In this document: piece after piece, positions 52,598 through 61,148 of the stretch | Layout: each line of letters begins with the position of its first letter | Position numbering within the stretch: position 1 is the stretch's first letter | From: Pseudomonadota bacterium | Lineage (GTDB): Bacteria > Pseudomonadota > Gammaproteobacteria > Burkholderiales > Burkholderiaceae_B | Length of the DNA: 64,000 nucleotides | Reading direction: 5' to 3' | NCBI GenBank assembly: GCA_023389155.1 | Contig: JAEWEV010000034.1 | Coordinates: 124,001 to 188,000 of the forward strand | Made by a program: the position numbers and the translations under genes | The notes under the pieces: generated by a model | Told to the model about the DNA's origin: nothing | Database searches by the model: none | The model's input: the letters and a program-made list of their open reading frames with translations, nothing else

Positions 52598-53953
52598 ATG
52601 GCTTTATTTCTGGACTCGATTGATAGTTGCAGATGGGCAGAGGGCAGCGAAGCGCTTACCGAAAGGCGACAGAATATTCTGAACTCAATTCATCAGGGAA
52701 ATAAACGTGTACGTGCACTCATACACCTCGCGCCGGATGTGGTATCTGCGACCAGCGCAAATAAGAATGATCAGGCGTGTTTGCTTTCGGGCGTACCTGT
52801 TGCAGTCAAAGATCTGATTGACGTCGCGGGCATGCCTACGCGGATGGGTTGTAAGGCGGTCAATCACCTTCCGGTAGAGCACGCCCAGGTAATAACGAAC
52901 CTCATGGCCGCGGGAGCCTGGATCGCAGGTAAAAGTCATACTACGGAATTTGCGATGAGCGGATGGGGAGTCAGCCCTTTAGGTCGTCCGCTCAATCCTG
53001 TCAATGCCTCAGATGTATATTATACGGGTGGGTCAAGTAATGGCTCTGCCAGCGCTGTCGCGGCAGGTCTGGTACCGATTGCTCTGGGAACTGATACCGG
53101 TGGATCAGTGCGTATTCCATCCTCCTGGTGCGGTATTACCGGGTTAAAAGGTTCTCCCGGGTGGGTAAGCACGCAAGGTGTCGCCCCACTAAGCCAGCGT
53201 TTCGATGTAGTCGGCCCCATGGCACGTACTGCTGTGGATGCGGCGCGTGTCTATCGTGCTATTCTGCCGACCGCACGTCGTGAAGCTTTTGAAGCGAATC
53301 TGGAAATTGCCGTTCAGGGCCGATTGCCGGTTCTATTGTTTGTCGACGATAGCAACTTACCTGAGGCTAGTATCGAAGTGCGTCAGGCATATCACGCAGC
53401 ACGGAAAAAATGCGAAATGCTGGGATTTGGCATTGAAATCGTATCGTTGCCTTTTTCATTTGAAGAAATGGCGCAGACTTGGGCAGGCATCTCCGGTGTT
53501 GAAGGTTATTTGAATAACAAAGACTTGGTCAATGATCCAGATGCTCAGCTTGATGATGCGGTGCGTAGCAGTTTCGCACAGTCGGGTAAAACCGATTTAG
53601 ATACGTACTTTAAGTTACTGAACCGCGGAGCCTATTTCCGCGAGTATATCGAGAATCTGTTGTGTGGTGAGCGTCTTTTCGTAGTCCCGACGACCAGTAC
53701 TGCAGCTATTCGTCTTACGGACTTTGACCCAAAACGTACGTTAGGTATCTACACCCGGTTCGTGAATTTGATTCAGGGTTGCAGTATTGCCGTTCCCAAC
53801 GGAATTTCACCAGACGGACGTCCCACATCCATGCAATTCGTAGGACCGTACTCACGGGATGCGAACATTGTAAGTACAGCGATGCATTGGCAGGCGAACA
53901 CAGAATGGCATGGACTGATTCGTGAGATTCATGCCGAACAGATGGCCGATTAA
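52598..53953 (+). CDS. Amidase signature family hydrolase
   Basis: A 451-aa amidase with the Ser-cisSer-Lys triad: Lys71 (VAVKDLIDVAG), cis-Ser146 (TGGSSNGSASAVAAG) and nucleophile Ser170 (GTDTGGSVRIPSSWCG). The family includes allophanate hydrolase-like, indoleacetamide and glutamyl-tRNA amidotransferase A relatives; no GatB/GatC neighbours exist, so this is a catabolic amidase. GGAGGT precedes the ATG. The substrate may relate to the ureidoglycolate-lyase-like protein and TRAP transporter nearby, but transcription converges with those genes. Confidence 0.92.
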   Translation: MALFLDSIDSCRWAEGSEALTERRQNILNSIHQGNKRVRALIHLAPDVVSATSANKNDQACLLSGVPVAVKDLIDVAGMPTRMGCKAVNHLPVEHAQVITNLMAAGAWIAGKSHTTEFAMSGWGVSPLGRPLNPVNASDVYYTGGSSNGSASAVAAGLVPIALGTDTGGSVRIPSSWCGITGLKGSPGWVSTQGVAPLSQRFDVVGPMARTAVDAARVYRAILPTARREAFEANLEIAVQGRLPVLLFVDDSNLPEASIEVRQAYHAARKKCEMLGFGIEIVSLPFSFEEMAQTWAGISGVEGYLNNKDLVNDPDAQLDDAVRSSFAQSGKTDLDTYFKLLNRGAYFREYIENLLCGERLFVVPTTSTAAIRLTDFDPKRTLGIYTRFVNLIQGCSIAVPNGISPDGRPTSMQFVGPYSRDANIVSTAMHWQANTEWHGLIREIHAEQMAD

Positions 53954-53989
53954 ACGAAATGACCTATTAGCGCCCTGAATGTTTGCTAA

Positions 53990-54023
53990 AAGACAGTTTG
54001 CGCAGATCGACGCAAGCTGTCTT
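53990..54023 (+). terminator. Intrinsic terminator of the amidase gene
   Basis: AAGACAGTTTGCG (53990-54002) pairs with CGCAAGCTGTCTT (54011-54023), 13 bp with one wobble, loop CAGATCGA, followed by CTTTATTTCATTTTATT. It starts 37 bases after the amidase stop. Confidence 0.88.
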
Positions 54024-54118
54024 CTTTATTTCATTTTATTATGCCGTCACTTTGGCCAGAATCGGGGTGTTCATTTGCTGAAGCGTTTGCCCCTGGTATT
54101 CGGGACGATCGATACTTT

Positions 54119-54685
54119 TTACTTTAAAGGATCATTCACAAAAAATCGGGTCTGATGCGTTTTCGCAAAATCCATAAAATCCGTTAGTGTAGGAGAGGGG
54201 CCGCCCGCAAGGTGGCTCTCAATCTCATTCTGTGTGTTCGAATCGGTAATGAATGCAAAATCAATATATTCAGAATCCACAGGAAAACGCGCCAGCGAAT
54301 GCCAGACATTTTTCCAAAGCAGCACTCCACAGTCCCCCGGAATGTAAAATGCCCTTACATCTTCCGGAACAAACTGGTCTTTTTCGCTGGCCTGCTTGCC
54401 TACTACCATGATGTAAGGTACGTTCCCCATAGGAAAGAAGCATTGGTTTACTTCAAGATGTTTTTCCATGACAGAAAACTCTCGTCCCTTGTCGTGGTAT
54501 CTGTTGAACATGATTTGTGGCTCTGAGCCTGACGTGAAGGGCAGGCGCCAGGATTCGACCGTACCCGCGGCCAGATTTGGTGCAACGTCTCGCGGACGCC
54601 GCACCAGCCGGCCAAAAGGAGCAAAAGTCGTATCATCTACGAGTTGGCTAACGAGATTAATAACAGCCACATCCATAATCTTCAT
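54119..54685 (-). CDS. Ureidoglycolate lyase (AllA)-like protein
   Basis: A 188-aa cupin-fold protein resembling ureidoglycolate lyase, which releases urea from ureidoglycolate. Seen: FAPFGRLVRRP near the N-terminus, MEKHLEVNQCFFPMG, a PEDVRAFYIPGDCGVLLWKNVWHSL block. ATG 54685 is preferred over TTG 54691, with AAGGA upstream. It is the last gene downstream of the TRAP transporter genes (gap 126 bases). No allantoin pathway genes are present, so it may act on another ureido or acyl compound. Confidence 0.8.
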   Translation of the reverse strand: MKIMDVAVINLVSQLVDDTTFAPFGRLVRRPRDVAPNLAAGTVESWRLPFTSGSEPQIMFNRYHDKGREFSVMEKHLEVNQCFFPMGNVPYIMVVGKQASEKDQFVPEDVRAFYIPGDCGVLLWKNVWHSLARFPVDSEYIDFAFITDSNTQNEIESHLAGGPSPTLTDFMDFAKTHQTRFFVNDPLK

Positions 54686-54811
54686 TTTCAATCCTTGAAT
54701 GCATACTATTTCGGATGCAATTAATCTCCCATCACGAAAAAATAGCTAGAGAAATAGTTAAAAAAAACAGGTCCCTGATCTAAGGCTCAACTGGCGGCCG
54801 TAACTTATCTG

Positions 54812-56101
54812 TCAGGAAACTGAAAACTGCGACGGTAACCATAGCGCGATTTCAGGTGCAATGAGCAGCATCGCTAGCAGGGTCAACAGGACCAGGCAAA
54901 ATGGAAGAGCACCCAGAATTACGTCGATAAACTTGCCTTCTCCACGGATACTCTGCACCACGAACAGGTTGATACCAAAAGGGGGAGTCAACTGGCCCAT
55001 TTCACACAACAAAATCATCATTACGCCGAACCAGATTGGATCAAAGCCCATGGCGACAACAATCGGAACGGTCAGTGGCGCAGTCATGACCATCATGGCT
55101 AACGTGTCCATGAAGCACCCCAGTAAAATGTAGAATGCGATAAGTGCCAGCATGGTGCCCATGGGTGATAAGTTCAAGCCGGTAACAAAGTCTACGAGTT
55201 CAGTTGTCAGGCCAATGGATGATAAAACGAAGTTAAGAAAAAAGGCGGACAGTGTAATCAGAATGATCATGCCGGTCGTTCGCATGGTCGATTCAAACGC
55301 GTGACGCAATGTATTTACGTTCAGCGATCGTTTGGCGGCGGCAAGGATTAATGCGGCGATGACTCCGAGAGCGGCCGATTCACTTGCGGTAGCAATGCCG
55401 CTGTATATCACGCCAATCACAAGTACAAAGATGCCTAGCGGGGGAAGCAAATGCGGAAGACTGTCAATCCTATCGCGCCAGGTGACCTTGATATGCTTTC
55501 CTGAAACGCCAGGCTTCAAGAGACCGACCCCAACAATGACCATCACGAACATGAAGGTAAGCAGCAGGGCAGGGAATGTCGCGGCCAGATATAATTTGGG
55601 CACCGATACGTTCGCAATGAGTGCAAATACGATCATGTTAATGGACGGTGGAATGAGAATACCCAAGGTGCCCCCTGCAGCGATAGATCCCAGGAACAGC
55701 GGTGCGTTGTAGCCCGCCTTGCGTTGTTCAGGCAATGCAAGTGTAGAGATGGTTGCCGCAGTGGCTACGCTGGAACCACTGGTGGCTGAAAACATTGCAG
55801 AGGCGCCAATATTCGCGTTCATTAGGCCACCGGGTAGCCAGGTAACCCACTTCGACACCGCGCCGTACATTCTGCCGGCAATCCCCGAACACACCAGCAG
55901 TTCACCCATCAGTACATAGAGTGGAATGGCTACTAGCAGGAATTCCGCACTGGAACCCCAGGCAAGTTCACCTAATGCGTTTGTCAGCGGTAAGGGGGAA
56001 AACAACTCCGAAAGCGCCAACCCAAGCACTCCCACCGTGGCTGCGGCTGTCACGCTTAGTGTGAGCAGGCTGAGTAGAAAAATAATGGTAAAAGAAAGCA
56101 T
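54812..56101 (-). CDS. dctM: TRAP transporter large permease
   Basis: A 429-aa membrane protein of the DctM family with about 12 hydrophobic segments and motifs such as FSATSGSSVATAATISTLALPEQRKAGY and GGTLGILIPPSI. It forms the ion-coupled channel of the TRAP carrier. It starts 3 bases after the DctQ stop. Together with the two genes upstream the transporter is complete. Confidence 0.94.
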   Translation of the reverse strand: MLSFTIIFLLSLLTLSVTAAATVGVLGLALSELFSPLPLTNALGELAWGSSAEFLLVAIPLYVLMGELLVCSGIAGRMYGAVSKWVTWLPGGLMNANIGASAMFSATSGSSVATAATISTLALPEQRKAGYNAPLFLGSIAAGGTLGILIPPSINMIVFALIANVSVPKLYLAATFPALLLTFMFVMVIVGVGLLKPGVSGKHIKVTWRDRIDSLPHLLPPLGIFVLVIGVIYSGIATASESAALGVIAALILAAAKRSLNVNTLRHAFESTMRTTGMIILITLSAFFLNFVLSSIGLTTELVDFVTGLNLSPMGTMLALIAFYILLGCFMDTLAMMVMTAPLTVPIVVAMGFDPIWFGVMMILLCEMGQLTPPFGINLFVVQSIRGEGKFIDVILGALPFCLVLLTLLAMLLIAPEIALWLPSQFSVS

Positions 56102-56104
56102 GAC

Positions 56105-56728
56105 TTATTTCTCCGCGGTCGCCGAGGATGGTTTGGTGAGTGAGTGACCCTTCTCCGGGACCAGTTCTTCAATAATGTTTTCTTCAACTGATGTTATGCC
56201 AATAAGCTGACTTGCCTCACTCATGCGACGTTTACCGATCAGGTAGATTGAACATCCTGTCAATACCACAATCGTGATAAAGAAAAACAGATATCCTGCA
56301 AACCATAACGTCTGTGGGATCCACTGCGGGACTTGCAGAGGAGTATTTGATATCGCGTTGAAGGAAATGGAATCAGCCAGAACCTGCCATGCGTGGAATG
56401 TCAATACTCCGACAAAAAGTCCAAGGCACAGAAGAGCAAACAGGTCAAGGCCTGCGCGCACGCGTCGTGGCAGGTGGGTATAGGCGACATCCACACGAAT
56501 ATGGGAGCGTCGAAGCAGTGCGACAGGGAATGCCCATGCGCTGACAATGGCAAGCACGTAGCCCGCGATTTCATCCGCGCCGCCCATGGACCAGCCCACC
56601 AGCTTTCGCAAGATCAGATCAATCACAATAAGAGTTGAGGAAGTCAGCAGGCAAACGCCGCCAATCCAGACTCCGCCTTGTGCTATCTTATCTATCAGGC
56701 GCTTGGGCGCCAGTGTTGGTGATTCCAT
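56105..56728 (-). CDS. dctQ: TRAP transporter small permease
   Basis: A 207-aa membrane protein with four hydrophobic segments (GGVWIGGVCLLTSSTLIVIDLIL, GYVLAIVSAWAFPVALL with the following RRSHIRVD motif typical of DctQ, LDLFALLCLGLFVGVLTF, YLFFFITIVVLTGCSIYL). GGAGG precedes the ATG. The C-terminal tail of about 45 residues is longer than usual. It lies between dctP and dctM. Confidence 0.92.
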   Translation of the reverse strand: MESPTLAPKRLIDKIAQGGVWIGGVCLLTSSTLIVIDLILRKLVGWSMGGADEIAGYVLAIVSAWAFPVALLRRSHIRVDVAYTHLPRRVRAGLDLFALLCLGLFVGVLTFHAWQVLADSISFNAISNTPLQVPQWIPQTLWFAGYLFFFITIVVLTGCSIYLIGKRRMSEASQLIGITSVEENIIEELVPEKGHSLTKPSSATAEK

Positions 56729-56757
56729 ATTAGCCTCCAGCTAGTATCCAGTGCTGA

Positions 56758-57792
56758 TCAATCCAGCGTAAACCCGGCTGCTTTTCCCGCAGTCTCGTTC
56801 CACTGCTGCACGCAATCCTTGCCACAACGCTTGCCCCAGTTAATCGCGATCTTCTGGGCGATTTCACGCAACGTCCTCTGATCTTCTTGGGAAGGTGCAG
56901 CGGCTTTCATGTTGGCTTTTTCATGGATTTTGCATTCGCCTTCTCCGGTATTGCAAGCCAACGCAAAGTCGTTTTCCCGCTTCGTTTCCGCCCAAAATTT
57001 GTCCTCCAGAACCTGGCTTTGCTCTTGAAGAATTTTTTGTACGGCCGGATCCAGTTTTTGCCAGCGTTTAAGGCCGATTCCGTAGAATCCGACAGACCAG
57101 TCAATTGGCAGGTTGTACAGATTATTGGCAACTTCAAACCACTTTGCAGCGTTCCCGGAGCCTATGCCGGTCACTGCGCAATCGATCACGCCGGTCTGAA
57201 GTGCAGTCACCACCTCAGCGAAGGGCAGGGTGACAGAATTCGCTCCCAAGGCCGTCACGTAATCCGCCATGTTGCGCCCGCGAGTCCGTACTTTTCTGCC
57301 TTTCAAATCAGCCAATTGCGTCACGGGTTCGCGACAAAAGAATACCTGAGCCGTATAGGCAACAGTTGCCAGCATTTTGATGCCATGCCGTTCGCGCATG
57401 CGTTTGTCCAGTACCGGTCGATAGGCTCGCGCAATTTTGTGTGCAGTATCGATATCAGGCGCCATTCCCGGCAGGTCGACGCCCTCGAACATGGCATCAT
57501 CACTGCTCACATAAGCGAACACTCCCATGCCGATATCAATGGCACCCGCACGCATCAGTCGAACTACTTCCGGCCCTTTCAGTCCACTTTCTGCTAGACC
57601 GCTAAGGTCGGCAGTTAGTTGACCCTCGGAAGCCTTGGGAAGCGTTTCTTTCCAGAAAGGTTGCTCGGTCGCACCAAATGTATAGTTATGGCTTCCTCCA
57701 CCAACGACTTTGAAGTGTGTTTTCGGTATTTCTTGGGCCGTGGCGGCCAGGCTGATTGCCGATAGCGCAAGTACAAGTATGTTTTTTTTCAT
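56758..57792 (-). CDS. dctP: TRAP transporter periplasmic substrate-binding protein
   Basis: A 344-aa DctP-type binding protein with signal peptide (to TAQE). Family residues are visible: the Arg of VRTRGRNMADYVTALGA for carboxylate binding, PFAEVVTALQTGVIDCAVTG, and YNLPIDWSVGFYGI. It contains a Cys-rich C-terminal stretch (CNTGEGECKIHEK, KRCGKDCVQQW). The ligand is probably a carboxylate; the neighbours RraA-like and AllA-like suggest a keto, hydroxy or ureido acid. Confidence 0.93.
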   Translation of the reverse strand: MKKNILVLALSAISLAATAQEIPKTHFKVVGGGSHNYTFGATEQPFWKETLPKASEGQLTADLSGLAESGLKGPEVVRLMRAGAIDIGMGVFAYVSSDDAMFEGVDLPGMAPDIDTAHKIARAYRPVLDKRMRERHGIKMLATVAYTAQVFFCREPVTQLADLKGRKVRTRGRNMADYVTALGANSVTLPFAEVVTALQTGVIDCAVTGIGSGNAAKWFEVANNLYNLPIDWSVGFYGIGLKRWQKLDPAVQKILQEQSQVLEDKFWAETKRENDFALACNTGEGECKIHEKANMKAAAPSQEDQRTLREIAQKIAINWGKRCGKDCVQQWNETAGKAAGFTLD

Positions 57793-57831
57793 GATGATCT
57801 ACTCTCCTCTGTAGTATGGAAAAAGACGTAT

Positions 57832-58500
57832 TCAGGGGGTAACGATGTTTTGATCTATGGCTCGGCGTGAACCGACAACATCTGGGAACTTCTCGCCAGC
57901 TTTCAGTCGTAAAATGGTATGTTTTTCCTGTTCCTGGAATGCGATTGCCTGATTGGCGGCGGCAGTTATCTGATCGCGTGGCAAGACCAGAATGCCGTTT
58001 TCATCGGCCAGAATGGCATCGCCCGGCATGACGGCTACACCACCGCAATTGACAGTAGTACAAAACTCGCCATCCAGGCCAAGAACGCGTGTCGTAACAA
58101 TAGACGGCCCCCTAGACCAGACAGGTACCGCGTGTTGACGCAATTCACCCAGATCGGTGACCAGGCCATCGACAATCAGCGCGGCGACACCGGCGCGGCC
58201 CGCGGCGTAAGCCATAGCGCCGCCAAAAGCTGCAGTGATCGCCTCGCCACACCGGTCAATAACCAGTACATCCCCGGCACGTACGCATCCCATTGCGTAG
58301 TGCAGGATGCCACCATCGTTGCCTGGCATACGTACCGTCACTGCTGTACCGGCAATACGCAGATCCTGCGTATGTGCGCGAATACCTGCGTCCATGAAAC
58401 CAATGCTGCGGAAATGCCCAATAGTGGCGGGTTCAGCACGTTGAAGTAATGCAAGGTCTTGCGCGGGAATAGGCTCAGGCAGGGAGTGAATCAGATACAT
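57832..58500 (-). CDS. RraA-like / HMG-aldolase family protein
   Basis: A 222-aa protein of the RraA/4-hydroxy-4-methyl-2-oxoglutarate aldolase superfamily. GDVLVIDRCGEAITAAFGG and IVDGLVTDLGELRQ are the phosphate/substrate-loop regions. Where aldolases have an Arg before the final Asp (DGxxRD), this protein has Thr (DGLVTD, 111-116), so classical aldolase activity is doubtful. ATG 58500 gives the family N-terminus. It is the first gene before dctP, divergent from a LysR gene, and likely cotranscribed with the transporter. Confidence 0.85.
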   Translation of the reverse strand: MYLIHSLPEPIPAQDLALLQRAEPATIGHFRSIGFMDAGIRAHTQDLRIAGTAVTVRMPGNDGGILHYAMGCVRAGDVLVIDRCGEAITAAFGGAMAYAAGRAGVAALIVDGLVTDLGELRQHAVPVWSRGPSIVTTRVLGLDGEFCTTVNCGGVAVMPGDAILADENGILVLPRDQITAAANQAIAFQEQEKHTILRLKAGEKFPDVVGSRRAIDQNIVTP

Positions 58501-58632
58501 GTTAAATGTGATAATATCGTTGAAAAAAAGTTGAACGTTTAATGGCAACGTCATCAAGTCAGGGCAGAATATCACGCAAGCTTCTACTGACAATAATCAA
58601 AACTCCTGTTCATTTGAGAGATTTTTATTATC

Positions 58633-59538
58633 ATGAGGATAACCCTAAGTCAGATGGAAGCCTTTTACTGGGCTGCTCATTTGGGAAGTATTCATGCGGC
58701 CGCGAGACATCTTCATTTGTCTCAGCCAGCGGTGTCTGCCCGTATACGGGAGCTTGAGGACACGCTGGATGCCAAATTGTTTGAACGTTCACGTCAACGC
58801 GTCACGCTGACGGAAACAGGCACAGCCGCACTGCGACACGCGGACCAGGCGCTGAACAGTAGTCGACAACTTGAACACTTTCGCAAGGATCGTGGGCCGT
58901 CGGGAAAATTGCGGCTTGGGGCTGACGAATGCTCTGCAGCGGTGGCAATCACTGCTGTCGTGGCTCAGATCAGGGAACAAATTCCCTCCCTTGAACTGGA
59001 AATCACGGTTGATGTGGGCGCTACACTTAATCAAAAGCTCAATGCCAAAGAACTGGATATTGCCGTTCTGACGAATCCTTCAACAGGTCCGGAGATTACA
59101 GATAGCTTTGTGGGATGGATGCCCTTCGCCTGGGTTGCATCACCCTCCATGCTTATCGATGCTGATCCATTTGAACCGCGTAATGCCCAGGGCCTCAATA
59201 TTGCCACTCATGCTCCGCCGTCTACTCTGCATGCGGTAGTGGAAGGCTGGCTCAGTTCCGGCGGAACAACGGCACACTCTATGAGTACCAGTAATTCACT
59301 TGCGTTAATCTCAAGGCTGGTTGCGGCTGGACAGGCGGTAGCGATTCTTCCTTTGCCATTAATGCAGGATATGCTGGCAAATGGCGAAGTGAAAGCACTT
59401 CCATGTTCGCCGCCCATACAACCGGCTGGATTTTATATTTCTTATCTGACGGGAATGCAGGATTCTGGCCTGAATATTATTGTTGAGCTGACCCGAACCA
59501 CTTTATCGCAGTTGAATTTTCTGACGACGGATCGCTAA
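58633..59538 (+). CDS. LysR-family transcriptional regulator
   Basis: A 301-aa LysR regulator with N-terminal helix-turn-helix (MEAFYWAAHLGSIHAAARHL, then HLSQPAVSARIRELED) and an effector domain from about 92 (GKLRLGADECSAAVAITAV). It is divergent from the RraA-TRAP-AllA unit with a 132-base gap, so it probably controls that unit. The intergenic region is AT-rich, without a clear T-N11-A site that I would assert. Confidence 0.92.
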   Translation: MRITLSQMEAFYWAAHLGSIHAAARHLHLSQPAVSARIRELEDTLDAKLFERSRQRVTLTETGTAALRHADQALNSSRQLEHFRKDRGPSGKLRLGADECSAAVAITAVVAQIREQIPSLELEITVDVGATLNQKLNAKELDIAVLTNPSTGPEITDSFVGWMPFAWVASPSMLIDADPFEPRNAQGLNIATHAPPSTLHAVVEGWLSSGGTTAHSMSTSNSLALISRLVAAGQAVAILPLPLMQDMLANGEVKALPCSPPIQPAGFYISYLTGMQDSGLNIIVELTRTTLSQLNFLTTDR

Positions 59539-59550
59539 TGTAAGATCCTC

Positions 59551-59868
59551 ATGCATCGAGCGCTGAATTCTGCATCGGGCAGATTATCAGAAATCTCGAC
59601 TGGAGGCTGGTATCCTGGTTTCGTTGTCGAAAGTCGGTTGGGCATTGCTGCTTCCACCGATACATCAAATGAAATAATAGAAAAGATGAGTGGTGTTCTT
59701 AAGATAGCTTTAGCAGATCCACTGCTTGTAAAGCCGTACAGCAATCTTGGGCTCCAGCGTCAATCGAGAAGTATGACGGAGTTTAAGCAGTATATCGATG
59801 AGGATTCCCATGCTGAGAAGCCTGGGTTGAAATCGACAGAACAAACCTCAATTGGGTTCATTATCTGA
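59551..59868 (+). pseudogene. Bug receptor relic 3: C-terminal part
   Basis: An open frame of 105 codons whose translation reads like the C-terminal third of a Bug protein: WYPGFVVESRLGIAA, EIIEKMSGVLKIALADPLLV, FKQYIDEDSHAEKPGL. The N-terminal signal peptide, the PxGG and ENRPG regions are gone, and the true C-terminus is altered (ends SIGFII). It begins 13 bases after the LysR stop. It is a truncated relic rather than a functional receptor. Confidence 0.8.
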
Positions 59869-59915
59869 CAATATGTGAAGGAATTTTTGTGCCCGCATCG
59901 TGCAAAGATTCGTCT

Positions 59916-59971
59916 ACGTTGGACAGTTTGATCTTGCTTCAGTTTGGCTTAAAGCAAGATCAGTCCAACGT
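59916..59971. terminator. Long nested hairpin between Bug relic and Bug gene
   Basis: ACGTTGGAC (59916-59924) pairs with GTCCAACGT (59963-59971), and inside it GATCTTGCTT (59930-59939) pairs with AAGCAAGATC (59952-59961), giving 19 paired positions. It lies 27 bases after the Bug stop at 59998 on the minus strand. No clear T-run follows, so a terminator role is likely but not certain. Confidence 0.6.
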
Positions 59972-59997
59972 CAATAAATCATCAAAAATATATCCTG

Positions 59998-60963
59998 CTA
60001 CTCCGCTTTAATATTCCCCGCTTTTACGACTTTCGCCCATCTATCGGCATCTTTGATAATCAGCTCGCGAAACTCTTCAGGAGTGGAAGAGGCAGGAACC
60101 ATACCTTGAGATTCGAATGCCTTTACAATTTCAGGCTGCTCAAGAATTTTCTGAATTTCTTTGTTTAGGCGGTTAACCACATCTGTCGATGTCCCCTTTG
60201 GCGCCAGCACGCCGTACCACATGTCTGAGTTGTCTGAACTGGATTCGGAAAGTATCGGGATATCAGGTAGACTGGGTAACGGACGCGGGCTACCGGTAGC
60301 GATTGCCTTCAATTTTCCGTTCATAATGTGAGGTAGCGCAACATGAACAGGCAGGAACATATAGTCAATTCTGCCTCCTAGTAAGTCTGTGACTGCACCC
60401 GATGTTCCTTTATACGGTACATGCAGCATTCCCAGATCATTGCGCTGTAAGAACAGTGCCATGGCAAGATGGTGCGGGGTCCCAACGCCCGGCGTTGCAT
60501 ACGTGAACTGATTGGGCTTGAATTTTGTATCGTTTACAACATCTTTTACAGTGGCTACATGCTGTACCTCAGGATTAACCACGAGCAGGAGTGAGCCCCG
60601 TGACGTCTGGGCCACGGGTTCAAAATCATTGACTGGATCGTAACGTAATTCAGGGTAGAGACTTTTATTCATTACTAATGTGTTTACCTGTACCAGAAAG
60701 GTATAGCCATCAGGTTTGCTCCTGGCCACTTTTTCACTGCCGATGTTTCCACTGGCTCCCGCCAGATTCTCCACGACCACGGGTTGTCCCAGCTCTTTGG
60801 GAAGCTGTGCCGCAAGCTGGCGTGCGACCGTATCGATTCCGGTTCCAGGTGTATACGGAACGACAAAGGTAATTGGCCTGTCTGGCCATTCGGCGTGTGC
60901 TGAAGGCGTCGCCGTGATATATATGACAGCGATAAAAATTTTACTTATCCATTTTGAAAACAT
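59998..60963 (-). CDS. Bug/TctC-family periplasmic receptor
   Basis: A 321-aa receptor with signal peptide (to PSAHAE) and WPDRPITFVVPYTPGTGIDTVARQ, VVENLAGASGNIG, FTYATPGVGTPHHLAM and HVPYKGTSGAVTDLL. AAGGAGG precedes the ATG. It is downstream of an FAD monooxygenase gene on the same strand (186-base gap with a hairpin), so they may or may not be one operon. The ligand is unknown. Confidence 0.93.
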   Translation of the reverse strand: MFSKWISKIFIAVIYITATPSAHAEWPDRPITFVVPYTPGTGIDTVARQLAAQLPKELGQPVVVENLAGASGNIGSEKVARSKPDGYTFLVQVNTLVMNKSLYPELRYDPVNDFEPVAQTSRGSLLLVVNPEVQHVATVKDVVNDTKFKPNQFTYATPGVGTPHHLAMALFLQRNDLGMLHVPYKGTSGAVTDLLGGRIDYMFLPVHVALPHIMNGKLKAIATGSPRPLPSLPDIPILSESSSDNSDMWYGVLAPKGTSTDVVNRLNKEIQKILEQPEIVKAFESQGMVPASSTPEEFRELIIKDADRWAKVVKAGNIKAE

Positions 60964-61027
60964 GCTTGCTTCCTCCTTTTTGTCTAATTCTTTGTATTCG
61001 GCATTTCAGTTGTGAACCGGTTTTATA

Positions 61028-61063
61028 TTTCGGCGCAACAAATTGCATTGTTTGTCGCCGAAA
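61028..61063 (-). terminator. Hairpin after the FAD monooxygenase gene
   Basis: TTTCGGCG (61028-61035) pairs with CGCCGAAA (61056-61063), with an inner AACAA/TTGTT stem. On the minus strand it is about 86 bases after the monooxygenase stop and is followed by TATAAAACC. It may separate this gene from the downstream Bug gene or attenuate readthrough. Confidence 0.5.
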
Positions 61064-61148
61064 ATGCAGAATCTGGTAATCGTGTCTCATGTTTCTATTT
61101 TTTTGCTAAGCCCGGAATCGCTCAGCGCATTCGTAGATGTATAGCCAA

